Assembly (NCBI RefSeq): GCF_051020765.1
Contig: NW_027469323.1
Span: forward strand, 1 to 64,000
Source: Lasioglossum baleicum
Lineage: Eukaryota; Arthropoda; Insecta; Hymenoptera; Halictidae
Reading direction: 5' to 3'
Length of the DNA: 64,000 nt
Below, piece by piece: positions 39,086 through 48,700 of this stretch. A model generated the notes under the pieces. It saw nothing but the letters and a program-made list of their open reading frames with translations, made no database searches and was not told the DNA's origin. Made by a program: the position numbers and the translations under genes. Each line of letters starts with the position of its first letter. Position 1 is the first letter of the stretch.

Positions 39086-39366
39086 GCAACCCCCACTCCG
39101 AGCGAAGGAGGCAACGCAGAGCTGCCTCTTGCATCAGTCTGGTGCTAGCCAGCGAAGTGAGCGGACGTGTCGGTCTGCGCTCACTCCATTCTCACACAAC
39201 GACATCAGTCAGTCTGGCCCAAGCCAGCGAAGCGAGCAGACGTGTCGATCTGCGCTCTTCTAATTCGCGCTTCGACGTTCATCGACGTTTGTTCTACTAT
39301 TCTATTCCAAATCCATTCCAATTCAATTCCTAAATCAATTCCAATTCTAACTCTTACTAACTCATA

Positions 39367-41312
39367 TGTCACGTCCGTCACTGTGTTTTTGTTACAGGTA
39401 CCAGGAGAGAGAAAAGAGAACAGTGACAGACGGACGGTTGAGATATTATGATTAAATGAGGAGTGGTCTTTCGTGCCGAGACAGCCGCGGGCTGTCATAT
39501 GCACTAGGACAACCGATATTGCTATGGATGCAGTCAAGAAGAGAACGTCCGACGCGGTTACAAGAAGTGTCCCGACAAGAATCACGCGCGAGATGATGCA
39601 ACGAGAACGGTGAGTTTACAGGATTCAGCAATTATACAAGACATTATACGACTCACCGCAATGCTGTATTAACGCCTAATAATATTGTTGCAGCAGGAAC
39701 TGGCGGTACTGACAGTAGGTGTCGTACATCGGGTCTTCTATACAGATGTCCTCGAGGTGGGGAAGATCTGGCAGAGTTGCTGCTGCTCGGTTCGGGACGA
39801 CATTGGTGGCCTTGGATGCTGGCCGCAAGATGACACGTTGATGAGCTGGCAGAGGAACGTCACGGATGATTCGGCAACGGACCCTGGGAACGATGATCGT
39901 GTCTCGGCTGTCGTCGTCGTCGGCTATGTCGATCACCTCTGGACAATCGACCGGATGCAGAACTGGCGTCGGAGCTCGCGAGAGGTCCGCGTGGTTGACC
40001 TCTTTAGGAAGGCTGCAAGGGCAACCGTATACAGAAACGTAATCGGACGCGTCACACGGAATGTGCTCGGTGGTTCCCAGAAGTTCTGTCCACTCGGTAG
40101 TGGCAATGATTTGATCGAGCACCGCTTTATTTCTCAACGCGCGTCTCAATTTAGCAAGTTGATACTTGCGTCCCGCTCGACGTGGGCGTCGCATGGGTAA
40201 GGAATAGTAATGATGGAATATTAATAATATAATGAAAATGAAACTCCATTTGTTATTAACCTTTTAGGTAGTTAACTCGCTTCACGTCTATAGTGGCGGC
40301 TCAGCGTTTCCACTGCGCTCTTTAGACCAATTCTAGACGTGGCACGAGAACTTCTTTATGACTCGCTTCAAATTCCTTATTGGCGGCTCAGCGTTTCCAC
40401 TGCGCACTTTAGACCAAGTCCGGATATGTCGCGAGTTTAATATATTCGATGCAAGAACTGAATTGGAAGATGGTGTTGAACTAACACAAGAATAACAAGA
40501 TCGAAGCACTGGTATAACAACGATATATTAAATAAGAACTGGTAAGTACACTGGTATACAATATGTAAGTAGTATTCTAATTGGAGTAGTAATTGGATTA
40601 ATGAATAATGGATATAGTAATATGTTGTAGGATTAATGTATGAGAATTAGGACTTGAGTTGAGTTGAGTTAGAGTTGGAATTGGAATTGGAATTAGGAGT
40701 GAAGGATCGACACACTTCACTTTCGCGGAGCTAGACTGAACACGTCTGCTCTTGAAGCCGGACTGACTCTGAGGCCAGGTAGGCACGTCTGTGCGAGTCG
40801 CTGGCTGAAGGCGGACTGATGCAAGCGCCTGCTCTGCCTTGCCTCCTTCGTTCGGAGTGGGGATAGCTGACGCTGCAGTCTCTTTGTTCTTCAGTCGTCG
40901 GAGTGGGAGAACCGCTGACGCAGCAGCGTCTTCGCTCCCGGGGACTGCACGTGCATTTCTGCTGACGCTGCAGTCTCGTGGCTGTCCTATTGCCCTCTAC
41001 GAGCGTGGGACTGCTGATGCAGCAGTCTTTGGACTTCTCGACGTTTCTAGAAGCTTCTAGATGCTTCCAGAGTGATGCAATACTTTATTGCATTATGTGT
41101 CGTGGTGATGGGTTGAAACTGAGGTAAGGTGTTGATCAAGGTGAAGTTATGGTGATGGGTAGAAACGGAGATAAGGATTAGAACAATAGAATATATGAGA
41201 TCTTAATATTATGTTCTTATGTCTAGGGGACGGTGTATGGATCTTATGCAGATCAGACCTTGAATACATAATGTATGTACAAGGCCAACGTCGTACATCG
41301 GACGACGTAACA
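39367..41312 (-). repeat. E0 3' LTR (1946 bp)
   Basis: On the minus strand it starts TGTTACGTCGTCCGATG, directly after the purine-rich GGGAGG, and ends GGACGTGACA at 39367. The solo LTR at 30709-32706 is its close relative and defines both ends by its target duplications. It has interrupted E4; CATA (39363-39366) is the expected left target duplication. It contains repeated GACGC(T/A)GCAGTC blocks near 40860-41030 and the 172-codon frame at 39676-40194. The other LTR of E0 lies outside the window. Confidence 0.88.
39676..40194 (-). CDS. LTR-internal open frame, 172 codons (copy 2), unknown function
   Basis: Homologue of the frame at 31019-31537, here inside the 3' LTR of a pol-bearing Gypsy element and in the sense direction. 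Start, stop and length are the same. Replacements relative to copy 1 are Asn to Ser, Pro to Leu, Arg to Cys, Val to Ile and Thr to Pro. Just after the stop codon in the sense direction is GCG|GTGAGT, which resembles a 5' splice site. No domain is recognised. If real it would be expressed from an LTR or from read-through; otherwise it is a chance frame kept open because the copies are young. Confidence 0.4.
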   Translation of the reverse strand: MRRPRRAGRKYQLAKLRRALRNKAVLDQIIATTEWTELLGTTEHIPCDASDYVSVYGCPCSLPKEVNHADLSRAPTPVLHPVDCPEVIDIADDDDSRDTIIVPRVRCRIIRDVPLPAHQRVILRPASKATNVVPNRAAATLPDLPHLEDICIEDPMYDTYCQYRQFLLQQYY

Positions 41313-41324
41313 CCTCCCAACGCG
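41313..41324 (-). other. E0 polypurine tract
   Basis: On the minus strand the bases directly upstream of the 3' LTR end in TTGGGAGG, the normal position of the plus-strand primer of a Gypsy element. It is shorter than the AAGGGGGGAGG of the E1 family. Confidence 0.65.
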
Positions 41325-41443
41325 GAAAAGAAATTTCTTACAAGGAAGAAATTTCTCGCTCAACACTCGATCACACACTCATTCATGCGACGCATCGTCC
41401 GGAGGTACTCCGCGCAGGGAGCACAGTTCTCGGCGATAATTTT
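41325..41443 (-). other. Non-coding spacer between E0 pol and 3' LTR
   Basis: About 120 bp separates the pol stop codon from the polypurine tract. It contains the palindrome AAGAAATTTCTT (41328-41339) and a second AGAAATTTCT (41347-41356). Each resembles an inverted GAAnnTTC heat-shock element. There is no envelope frame, so E0 ends with integrase. Confidence 0.5.
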
Positions 41444-42162
41444 CTATATTTGAACGAAACACTGGTCGCACTGAAATGTTGTCGGTGTCGGCACGTGGGC
41501 TGGGGCTGGTTTTATGCAATTTATTTCGCTTTGTTCATTTTGCATAATTGGGTTTTGGGTGGGTGGGGAATCACTTTGTTCACTAACACTTTCACTTTTG
41601 TCTTTTCTTATCTGCGTCCAGATGAGTGTCACGTTTCGCTGACGCGGGGTTTGCGTTGGATTATTCGGCGCACGCTTGAGTTTGTTTGCATGTACAATCT
41701 TAAAATGGTTCCCTACTTTGATTTTTACATTGTTTGAGTCTAGGATGTCGCAAATTTCGTGATGACCCGTATATTGCGCATCGAATTTGCCCTTACAGGG
41801 TTCTTTGAGTAGGAATACCTGTTCTCCCACCTTGAATTCTACCGGGTTAATTCTTCTATCGTAGTATGATTTTGATTTTCTTTTCGCGGAGACTAAGTTT
41901 CCGCGCGCGCGAATCTGGGTTTCAGTTATCTTTCTTTGCAATTGGGAGAGGTAGTGGGTATAGGAGTCGTTTTCGCATTCGTAGGAGTAGGAATCGGCGG
42001 ATGGGACTCGTGCCAAAGAGCCGAATACTAACTCGTGCGGCGTGAAATCTGTGCCCTCGTGGACACTTGTATTGTAACTAAACATTGCCAAATCGACCCA
42101 TTTGTCCCAGTTGTTCTTGTGGACGTATTGCTTCAGGTACTCTGCTAAGACGTGGTGGGATC
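41444..42162 (-). pseudogene. pol: E0 pol, C-terminal part: end of integrase (interrupted by E1)
   Basis: This segment encodes the integrase region after the catalytic Glu, including the FSYNTSVHEGTDFTPHELVFG-like motif typical of Gypsy integrases. It continues into the basic C-terminal domain (KSYYDRR, VGEQVFLL) and a Ser/Pro/Gln-rich tail, and stops at 41444. The frame is open from the E1 junction at 42162. The preceding part of the gene is at 51090-52687, on the far side of E1. Both sides share the duplicated GATC, and reading is open on each, so the gene was intact when E1 landed. Integrase would join element DNA to the host chromosome. Confidence 0.9.
42159..42162. repeat. Target-site duplication GATC (left) of E1
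   Basis: GATC here and at 51090-51093 flank the two LTR ends of E1. Both copies belong to E0 integrase sequence. Confidence 0.92.
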
Positions 42163-42506
42163 TGTGACGTCGGTCGCACCTCCGACGTTAGCTTTAAGAC
42201 TACATGTAAAATTAGATACATAAGAGCGAGCGTTCCCCTTTAAAGATTCCAAAACTCCTAAAAATCCTTCATAACAATGAATCCTTAACACCACGTACAT
42301 CTGATTGAAATCCATCAACATAACCTAAAATCCAAAATCTGTCAAAATCCTAAAATAGCCAAAAATGGCCCAAACTCGAGGATTGAAATATCATTGGACT
42401 CGTGAGCGAAAATCATGAAACTAACCTAAAAATTTGTAGGTTAGGTTCTCAATTCGCGTTTGTTTAGACTTTACCAAAATTTCGATTTTTGGTAATTTTC
42501 AAAAGT

Positions 42507-42622
42507 ACTTAGAATATTTTCAAACATATGATCGGTCGACAAATGATGTCAACTAATCATATGACATATAAAATTTACATCGAAACGCCTTGCAAGAGCA
42601 AGCGCTCGAAAATATTCTAAGT
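42507..42622. repeat. Nested inverted repeat (long potential hairpin) in the family-1 LTR
   Basis: Outer arms ACTTAGAATATTTTC (42507-42521) and GAAAATATTCTAAGT (42608-42622) are perfect 15-bp complements. Inside them CATATGAT (42525-42532) pairs with ATCATATG (42556-42563). A separate smaller inverted repeat, CTAACCTA/TAGGTTAG, lies at 42421-42444. The same sequences recur in the other complete LTR copies (E1 3' LTR, both E2 LTRs, E3). Confidence 0.85.
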
Positions 42623-43340
42623 CCCAATTTATTTAAATAAATAAATAGGTACGCCAATGGTTACCACTTAATTTTCGAGTCCTGCACCACTGGGAACGAA
42701 AACTGCTGACTCTAGTGCGGCGGCCATCGCGCTGTTTACGACGAAGACCGGCACAAAGAGGACACGGTCCCCTTTTGCGAAGTCAGCATTTTTCGAACGA
42801 ACGTTGTTCGTCGACGAACGTTCGATTCTCCACAGTCCTCTCCGGGGACCCGAGTGGGTCAGTCGAGTTTTCGTCAATCTTCCAAGTCCAGACTATTTAG
42901 ACATAGTCTTTCCAAATCCAGATTGTTTAGACACAATCTTCCCAAATCCATACTGTTTAGACACAGTCCCTAATACCATTCAGTAATATCGTATTCTTAT
43001 TCGTTTAATTCAAATATTACTTCGTGTATTCAATTAAACATTTTTATTGCGTTTCATATTTCGTACTTAGTACGTATTTCGATTTCGTTAATAATAAGCA
43101 TCTTTACCTTTGTATTCTTTTACGTTATTAATATACTTTGTTTTACCAGAGTCAATCTAAATCCCAATTATTATTTCCTTGCTCCTAACTTCGTAGTTTG
43201 AAGTGACACGTTGTTAGTTAGAGATAGAGTTCTCACTGGAAAGTTCGCGAATAGTATTCCTTATTCAATTTCCTGTTACGTGTTCGCGTACGTGCGTGAT
43301 AGTGATAGACTTGCTCGCATAGCAAGCTCCGCAGCATCCA

Positions 43341-43502
43341 CGTCCGTTTTCTCGAATCAAAATATCGTCAACCACGCGGACGATATTCGCGAGATAAATT
43401 CACGGGATCGCACAGCGTCCACGCCCGTTTTCGCTAGTTAAAATATCGTCAATCACGCGGACGATATTCGTGAGTTAGATTCACGGTATCGTACAGCGTC
43501 CA
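43341..43502. repeat. Two 81-bp tandem units in the E1 LTR
   Basis: Unit 1 spans 43341-43421 and unit 2 spans 43422-43502, each starting CG(T/C)CCGTTTTC and ending CAGCGTCCA, with a partial third after. E2 and E3 LTRs are exactly 81 bp shorter (1717 bp) because they have one unit. E5 has two. The units contain ATATCGTCAA...ACGCGGACGATATTCG, a local inverted repeat. Confidence 0.9.
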
Positions 43503-43600
43503 CGCCCGTTTCCTCAACGAGCGCATCCGTCTACAATACCGTAGCAGCCAGCTGTCAATCATTGGAGGTCGTTCCTGTCAAATATTGACGTGACAGAGTT

Positions 43601-43611
43601 TGGCGCAGTCG
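43601..43611 (+). other. Primer-site-like remnant inside the E1 LTR
   Basis: GACGTGACAGAGTTTGGCG followed by CAGTCG closely resembles the real LTR end plus primer site at 43952-43975. It suggests an older LTR boundary was absorbed when the LTR grew. The 3' LTR has the same sequence at 50730. Confidence 0.6.
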
Positions 43612-43953
43612 TCAATCCTTGAAGGTCGTTTCCAGCCATTTGGATCAACCCCTGTCAAGCAGAGCGGACCGTATTCAAGGCCATCAGCGCAACCGTAGCT
43701 GTTCATCCGTTGCGAATTCATGTCTCGTGTCAATCGACAAACAAGCGAAGCGTAAAAGTAAGTGGAACATATTACCGCGTATGTTTCAGGGTCGCGTGCA
43801 TCATTCATCTGTGTAAGACTGCATGCAGGTGTCGGCATCGGGTCCTAGTCTGTTGATAAAAAGACCAACACTTTTATTAAATGTCAGTCAGTGGAAGAGT
43901 AGAGTAGCCGGGCCGCGGTATTCTCTTCTCTTGCTTTTATAGCCCCGCCAGGA

Positions 43954-44446
43954 CGTGACAAATTTGGCGCAGTCGGTAGGACACTCGTTGGTCACCGATG
44001 TTAGAGACACCGTCAACACTTTTGTAGGATACGTCATGTGTCCTACCTCTGCCAAAATTTGTTGTGACAAATTTGGCGCAGTCGGTAGGACAGTCGTTGG
44101 TCACCGATGTTAGAAGCACGGCATCGAGGAATAAAAATAGAATCAGTGTTAGCACGCGAACCCCTGCGCGTTCCATCATTGTTTGACAATTTAACGCAGT
44201 AGACTTAGAGTCCGTGAAAGCATAGTGTCAGTTAAAAGTGCGACGGGCAGTGAAGGAAATGCCCTTTCGCCCACGTTACATACTCAAATTGGTTTTCGCG
44301 ATGTTCGTACTCAGTACAAATTCATCAAGAGTTTTAGTGAACGTTAAAGTGCGACGGGCGGTTTAGAAAACGCCCCTTCGCCCACGTTATATAGTCGGAT
44401 TATTTTTCGCGAATTTCATACTTAGAAATTTTCAAGCGACGCAATC
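43954..44446 (+). other. E1 leader with duplicated primer site and 110-bp repeats
   Basis: The leader is about 490 bp between LTR and gag. The primer site and its surroundings are repeated 109 bp downstream (second TGGCGCAGTCGGTAGGA at 44074-44090). Further on, GTGCGACGGGC with its following TTCGCCCACGTTA is repeated at 44239 and 44349. Leader repeats could concern priming or packaging; this is inference. Confidence 0.7.
43965..43981 (+). other. E1 primer-binding site, tRNA-Ser type
   Basis: TGGCGCAGTCGGTAGGA starts four bases after the LTR. It is complementary to the 3' end of an insect tRNA-Ser with one mismatch, as I recall that tRNA. Drosophila 17.6 and 297 are known to use a tRNA-Ser primer. 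Confidence 0.8.
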
Positions 44447-45754
44447 ATGGAAACGCGTAGCGAGGCTAGAAAGAAGGTTCCTCCTACGGAAGAGGAATTA
44501 ATTGAATTCCAGAAAGATTTAGCTCGTAGAGAAGCAGCTCTCATTAATCAAACCGCCGCGTTGACTCAACTCAAATTGCAATACGAAACAGAAACGCGCG
44601 ATCAGAGAGAAACGTACGAGGATATACGCCGCGAGATAGCAGAAATCCGATCGGCCAGAGATTCTCAATCAATTCCAGCTAGCCCAGTCGTTGCGCCCCG
44701 CGAACCCATAATGCACGATTCTTCGAATTTCACCGTTAAACAAGCGGTTGAACTTGTGCCTACCTTTGACGGCACCTCCATAACCGTGCTACAATTCGTT
44801 CGCGCGTGCAAGCGAGCCTTGGAAGCTGTTCCAGCCACAGCTGAGCGTACCCTCACTAGATTAGTATGCAATAAGCTTAGAGGACAGGCATACGCCGCGA
44901 TTGAAGACGTAAATATTAACACAATCTCTGAATTGTGCAACCGCCTGAAAGATGTACTAGGCCCATATAAATTCATCGATCAGTATCGCGGAGAATTAGC
45001 TTCGATACACCAGGGACAGTCCGAGCACGTGTTGAATTATATTACGCGAGTAAAGGACCTTAGAACGGCGATCATAGATTCAGGCCGCGGGGTCCCCAAT
45101 CTAGACGAGATTGATAAATTCACAATTGATTGTTTCATGCGTGGTCTTATCCCAGCGCTTCGAGCCGAGGTCAGGCTCTGCGCGTCACTCGAATTACAGA
45201 AAATATTCGACGAAGCAGTAACCGCGTACAAACAGTACGAGCTTGACCGTGTTCGTTATCGTGACGACGGACGCCGCGTTGCATTCTCCGACTCTCGTAA
45301 TCGCACACCAGAGCGATCAAGCAACTCTTATTATGATAGGAATGCGCCTGAGCAGCGCAACAGATCTTCGGAAAGGAAAGATCAACGACCTTCCTTTTCA
45401 CCTCGTGAATCCTGGCGAGACAGGAAATCCGATAACAGAGACGCGTATCGCTCTCCTCCCCCGCGACGTCACGAACCGTCGCAATCAAATCAGCGCGAAA
45501 CGTATAAACGCGAAGATCGCGCTTCCCAGTCCCCAGGTCGCGATCGCTTTCCTACGGAGAATCGGAAGTATTGTAAATATTGTAAGCGCACGGGACATGA
45601 CATACACGAATGTCGCCGCCGCGAATATTACAATAAAAATGAGTCGGGAAACGAATCAAGCCTCCCGACAAACGCGACCAAAGGACGGGAGGCATCCCAA
45701 GAGAATCGCCAAAAGGCAACACAGCTGGCCGTCATCAGCGACGACCAGCAGTAG
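44447..45754 (+). CDS. gag: E1 Gag polyprotein (435 aa)
   Basis: Structural protein that would form the particle shell and bind element RNA. Residues about 10-65 are a charged, Gln/Glu-rich helix likely to coil. Residues about 95-265 look like a Gypsy capsid domain (FDGTSITVLQFVRACKRAL through VLNYITRVKDLRTAI). A basic, Arg/Ser-rich region follows, then one CCHC zinc knuckle at residues 376-389 (CKYCKRTGHDIHEC, spacing C-x2-C-x4-H-x4-C). The ATG at 44447 is the first in a frame open to the TAG at 45752. The frame is intact. The protease frame lies in the -1 frame and overlaps the 3' end. The copy in E2 (57993-59300) differs by only a few residues. Confidence 0.9.
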   Translation: METRSEARKKVPPTEEELIEFQKDLARREAALINQTAALTQLKLQYETETRDQRETYEDIRREIAEIRSARDSQSIPASPVVAPREPIMHDSSNFTVKQAVELVPTFDGTSITVLQFVRACKRALEAVPATAERTLTRLVCNKLRGQAYAAIEDVNINTISELCNRLKDVLGPYKFIDQYRGELASIHQGQSEHVLNYITRVKDLRTAIIDSGRGVPNLDEIDKFTIDCFMRGLIPALRAEVRLCASLELQKIFDEAVTAYKQYELDRVRYRDDGRRVAFSDSRNRTPERSSNSYYDRNAPEQRNRSSERKDQRPSFSPRESWRDRKSDNRDAYRSPPPRRHEPSQSNQRETYKREDRASQSPGRDRFPTENRKYCKYCKRTGHDIHECRRREYYNKNESGNESSLPTNATKGREASQENRQKATQLAVISDDQQ

Positions 45755-48700
45755 ATGAAATTCGAGTAGATAGGAGAGATAACCCGGACGGTCAGCAGAA
45801 TGAACGACCATCCGCGAAATTAGTCTCGGCAATAAATCTCGCGCCGGACTCCCCTATCCCTCGAATAAAAGCAAAATCGTCACTCTTCTCAAAAGAGTGT
45901 GAGTTCCTCTTGGACACCGGGTCCGAGGTCAACTTAATCCGAGCGTCTGGTATCAAATCTGACGTTCATCTAAAAACTGACAGCGTCATACACGTCCATG
46001 GCGTGACAGAAGGAGAAATTGCGACCCTCGGTTATATCAATGCGGAGCTAGCAGATTCCATTAAAGTCACGCTACACGTTCTGCCTGACAGTTTTCCAAT
46101 TAATATAGATGGTATCTTAGGCTCCCCCTTCTTCAGAGAGGGAGCAGAGATATCATTTGCGAAGGAATGCGTAGAGTATAAAAACCTACGTATTCCCTTT
46201 TCGAATCCTCGGGAATATTCCATCGAAAGCCGTACCGCCGCCTGCATAGCCGTCAACGTAAAGTGCCCAAGCGAAGGGTATGTGCGAAAAGTAGATGTAA
46301 AACCCGATGTGTTCTTAGGTGATTGTTTAGTCACCAACCGTAACGGAAAGGCATACCTGCGATGCTTTAACGCATCGTCCGAAGTGGCGTCCTTCTCCCT
46401 GCCTACGTTGGAGGTGGAAGAGATCGAGGTTCCCTTTTCAAATATTCAAGCTGAAGTCAATTCGGACTTATTCAATGCTCGTGCGTGCCGCGCGCACGAG
46501 ACGATCGTTAACGATCAACTCGCGTCTTCTATTAATTCCGGTAACCATTCCGACGATTCCGGTAGCCATCCCGATTCTTTAAACAATTCCGGTAACCATC
46601 CCGACGATTCCGGTAGCCATCCCGATTCTTTAAATAATTCCGGTAACCATCCCGACGATTCCGGTAGCCATCCCGATACTTTAAAGAATTCCGGTAACCA
46701 TCCCGACGATTTATATTCAAAGTCCTGTGTGGAAAGAAACATCAACGCCTTCGCCTCAGATGAACTTTTAGAATGTTCATATGAGAACAATTTAGAAAAC
46801 ATTTCTATTCCTAAAGTTAAATCAAAAGGAGTTTATGTTTTGCCGCAAACTCCTATCTTCAAATCCTCGCCGGAACAACACCTCTTCCAGCTTCAACGAT
46901 CAGGTATCCGTGCGACCGAAAACAAAGTCCATGCGTCTGGCAAATACAATTCCGCGAGATTCGCGTCAGCAAGAAAAAGAAATAAAGCCGATACATTATA
47001 CTCGCCCGAGACAACTAAGTCTGATTATAAGCTTTCGTTATGTATCTTGCGAAACGAATTCAATCTTCCTAGCGTTAACAGAGGCTCCAATATCGTTACG
47101 CCAACGATAAACTATCGCAGCGACCCAAGAGCGAAATTTAAAACCTCTGGTCAGCATCACCCCACTCCACAGCAGGAAGACGATATCCCTGCGACGCAAC
47201 GAGATCTTCAAGGAGAAACCGTCACCCCTGAAGATCATCAGTCTCTCGACAACGCTATAACAGCAACCATGCAGCCGATACAAGCAGCTATCTTGCTCTC
47301 TATTGCCACGCAAGCCTCAACACTCATTGGATATGACTGTGGAGGTTCAACCTTGAATATTACCACGTATTCAACTATTGACACTCTTAACTGCGAGCCA
47401 GAAGACATCGCACCAGCTGAAAATTTAGAAAGAATTCAGCTCCTGCAGCTAGCTGAATTCTCGCAAACTCGTGTCTTGCAATGCCATATCGGAATAGACA
47501 GAACCATATACTATTGTGGCATGCATTCACATAATTCGGTAGTATCCAATGGTCGACAAGACTATATATTACCGATCTCCAGCGAAACCTGTTCGAGCCT
47601 ACACACGACGGGGACAATATTCATCACCCCAGCCGCCCAGATCACAGGTATTCAGCCGAACTCGACCTCCTCTCACGGCCTCACGTTAGCAGGAGTTATT
47701 CAGAACGATGGTAGCTGCGCTGGAACCACGTATAGTGATCCGTTTGGGACCTGGACCGATGTCGTGGTACAAGCTTTAGTCCGAATCACGATCCGCGACT
47801 ACATCGCTCCAATCAGATTGTCAACCGGACAGATTCATCTACAAACTGGGCAAACCTGCCCCCTTCAAAAAGGAAGCTGCTTAGACGCACAAGATGGCCA
47901 TACGTTCTGGGAAACCACGCCGACGGACTCGTGCAAATTCAATAATTATGATGTCTTGTACGAAGGGATAGCCACTAAACTATCCTCCAAGGTGAATCCT
48001 TCTCCAACCCTGTATACCGTAGCATCGCAGGACACGACTTTTGCACTCACGGAGACAGGCAGATCGTCAGTTTGCGGATATGTCATAATCCGAACGGAAC
48101 ACCCCAAGCTGTTCATTCTGGAAGTTGGAAGTTCAGGAAAATTCAAGGAGAAAACACACACCTTGGTCAACAATCTGGACATCTTCACGTATGTCAACAG
48201 CAAATTTGTTTACGTGGAGAAGCACCTCCGGAAACAATTTTCTCAACTCTACAAAGATGTAATCCGTCAGAAGTGTGAGCTAGAGCGTCAGATTCTCCAG
48301 AACGCCCTCACATTATTACATTCAGCACCCGAAGAAGTTGCCACTGCCATCATGAAGGATGTCGGATTTATCGCAGTTCCAGCAGGAGAGGTAGTGCACA
48401 TAATAAAGTGCATACCAGTCACGGTCCAAGTGAGGAAAACCGAACGGTGTTATGATGAGCTACCCATCACGTATCGGAACACATCAAAATTCCTGAAGCC
48501 AAGGGACCACATCATTTCAAATACGGGGACAGAAAAGCCATGCAATGAGCTACTTCCCCCATATTACAGACTCCACGGAACATGGTATCGCCTAACACCG
48601 TCATTGATGGAGGCCATCACTCCTTCGGAGCTTCACCCCCTCGCCAAGTCAACCTGGAAATACATAGATCCGAAGAACTTGGCAACGGGAGGCATTTATT

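Larger units (their letters stand above)
38558..39366 (+). mobile_element. E4: partial LTR related to the E0 family, inserted in E5
   Basis: It starts TGTTACGTCGGACGACC, an LTR-like terminus, exactly where E5 is interrupted. The interior holds segments homologous to the E0 LTR in the opposite orientation, such as the GACTGCAGCGTCAGC and CCCCACTCCGA blocks near 39075-39110. It is cut at 39366 by the end of the E0 3' LTR. No long reading frame is convincing. Its first 26 bases are closer to the family-1 LTR start than to E0, so it looks intermediate between the two families. GTCT (38554-38557) is the expected target duplication; the partner is outside the window. Confidence 0.75.
42163..43960 (+). 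repeat. E1 5' LTR (1798 bp)
   Basis: Starts TGTGACGTCGGTCGCACC and ends CCAGGACGTGACA. Its promoter should drive the element, but I cannot place a start site with confidence. Notable contents are a nested inverted repeat at 42507-42622, an AATAAA-containing run near 42643-42655, two 81-bp tandem units at 43341-43502, and an internal primer-site-like sequence at 43601. Small frames in it recur in every LTR copy but have no recognisable features. Confidence 0.93.

Noticed and set aside
43578..43838. Small frames of 60-90 codons repeated in each family-1 LTR
   Set aside because: They recur only because the LTRs are copies of one another. Several overlap on both strands and none shows a recognisable domain.
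43965..43981. A tRNA gene next to the LTR
   Set aside because: Only the 17 bases complementary to a tRNA-Ser 3' end are present, in the position of a primer site; there is no cloverleaf.
45243..45758. Second frame overlapping gag (171 codons)
   Set aside because: It is a +1 shadow of the Arg/Ser-rich end of Gag; the protease continues in the other (-1) frame.
46515..46802. Antisense frames over the 51-bp repeat
   Set aside because: They are shadows of the repeated protease-envelope linker: the repeat length is a multiple of three, so several frames stay open.
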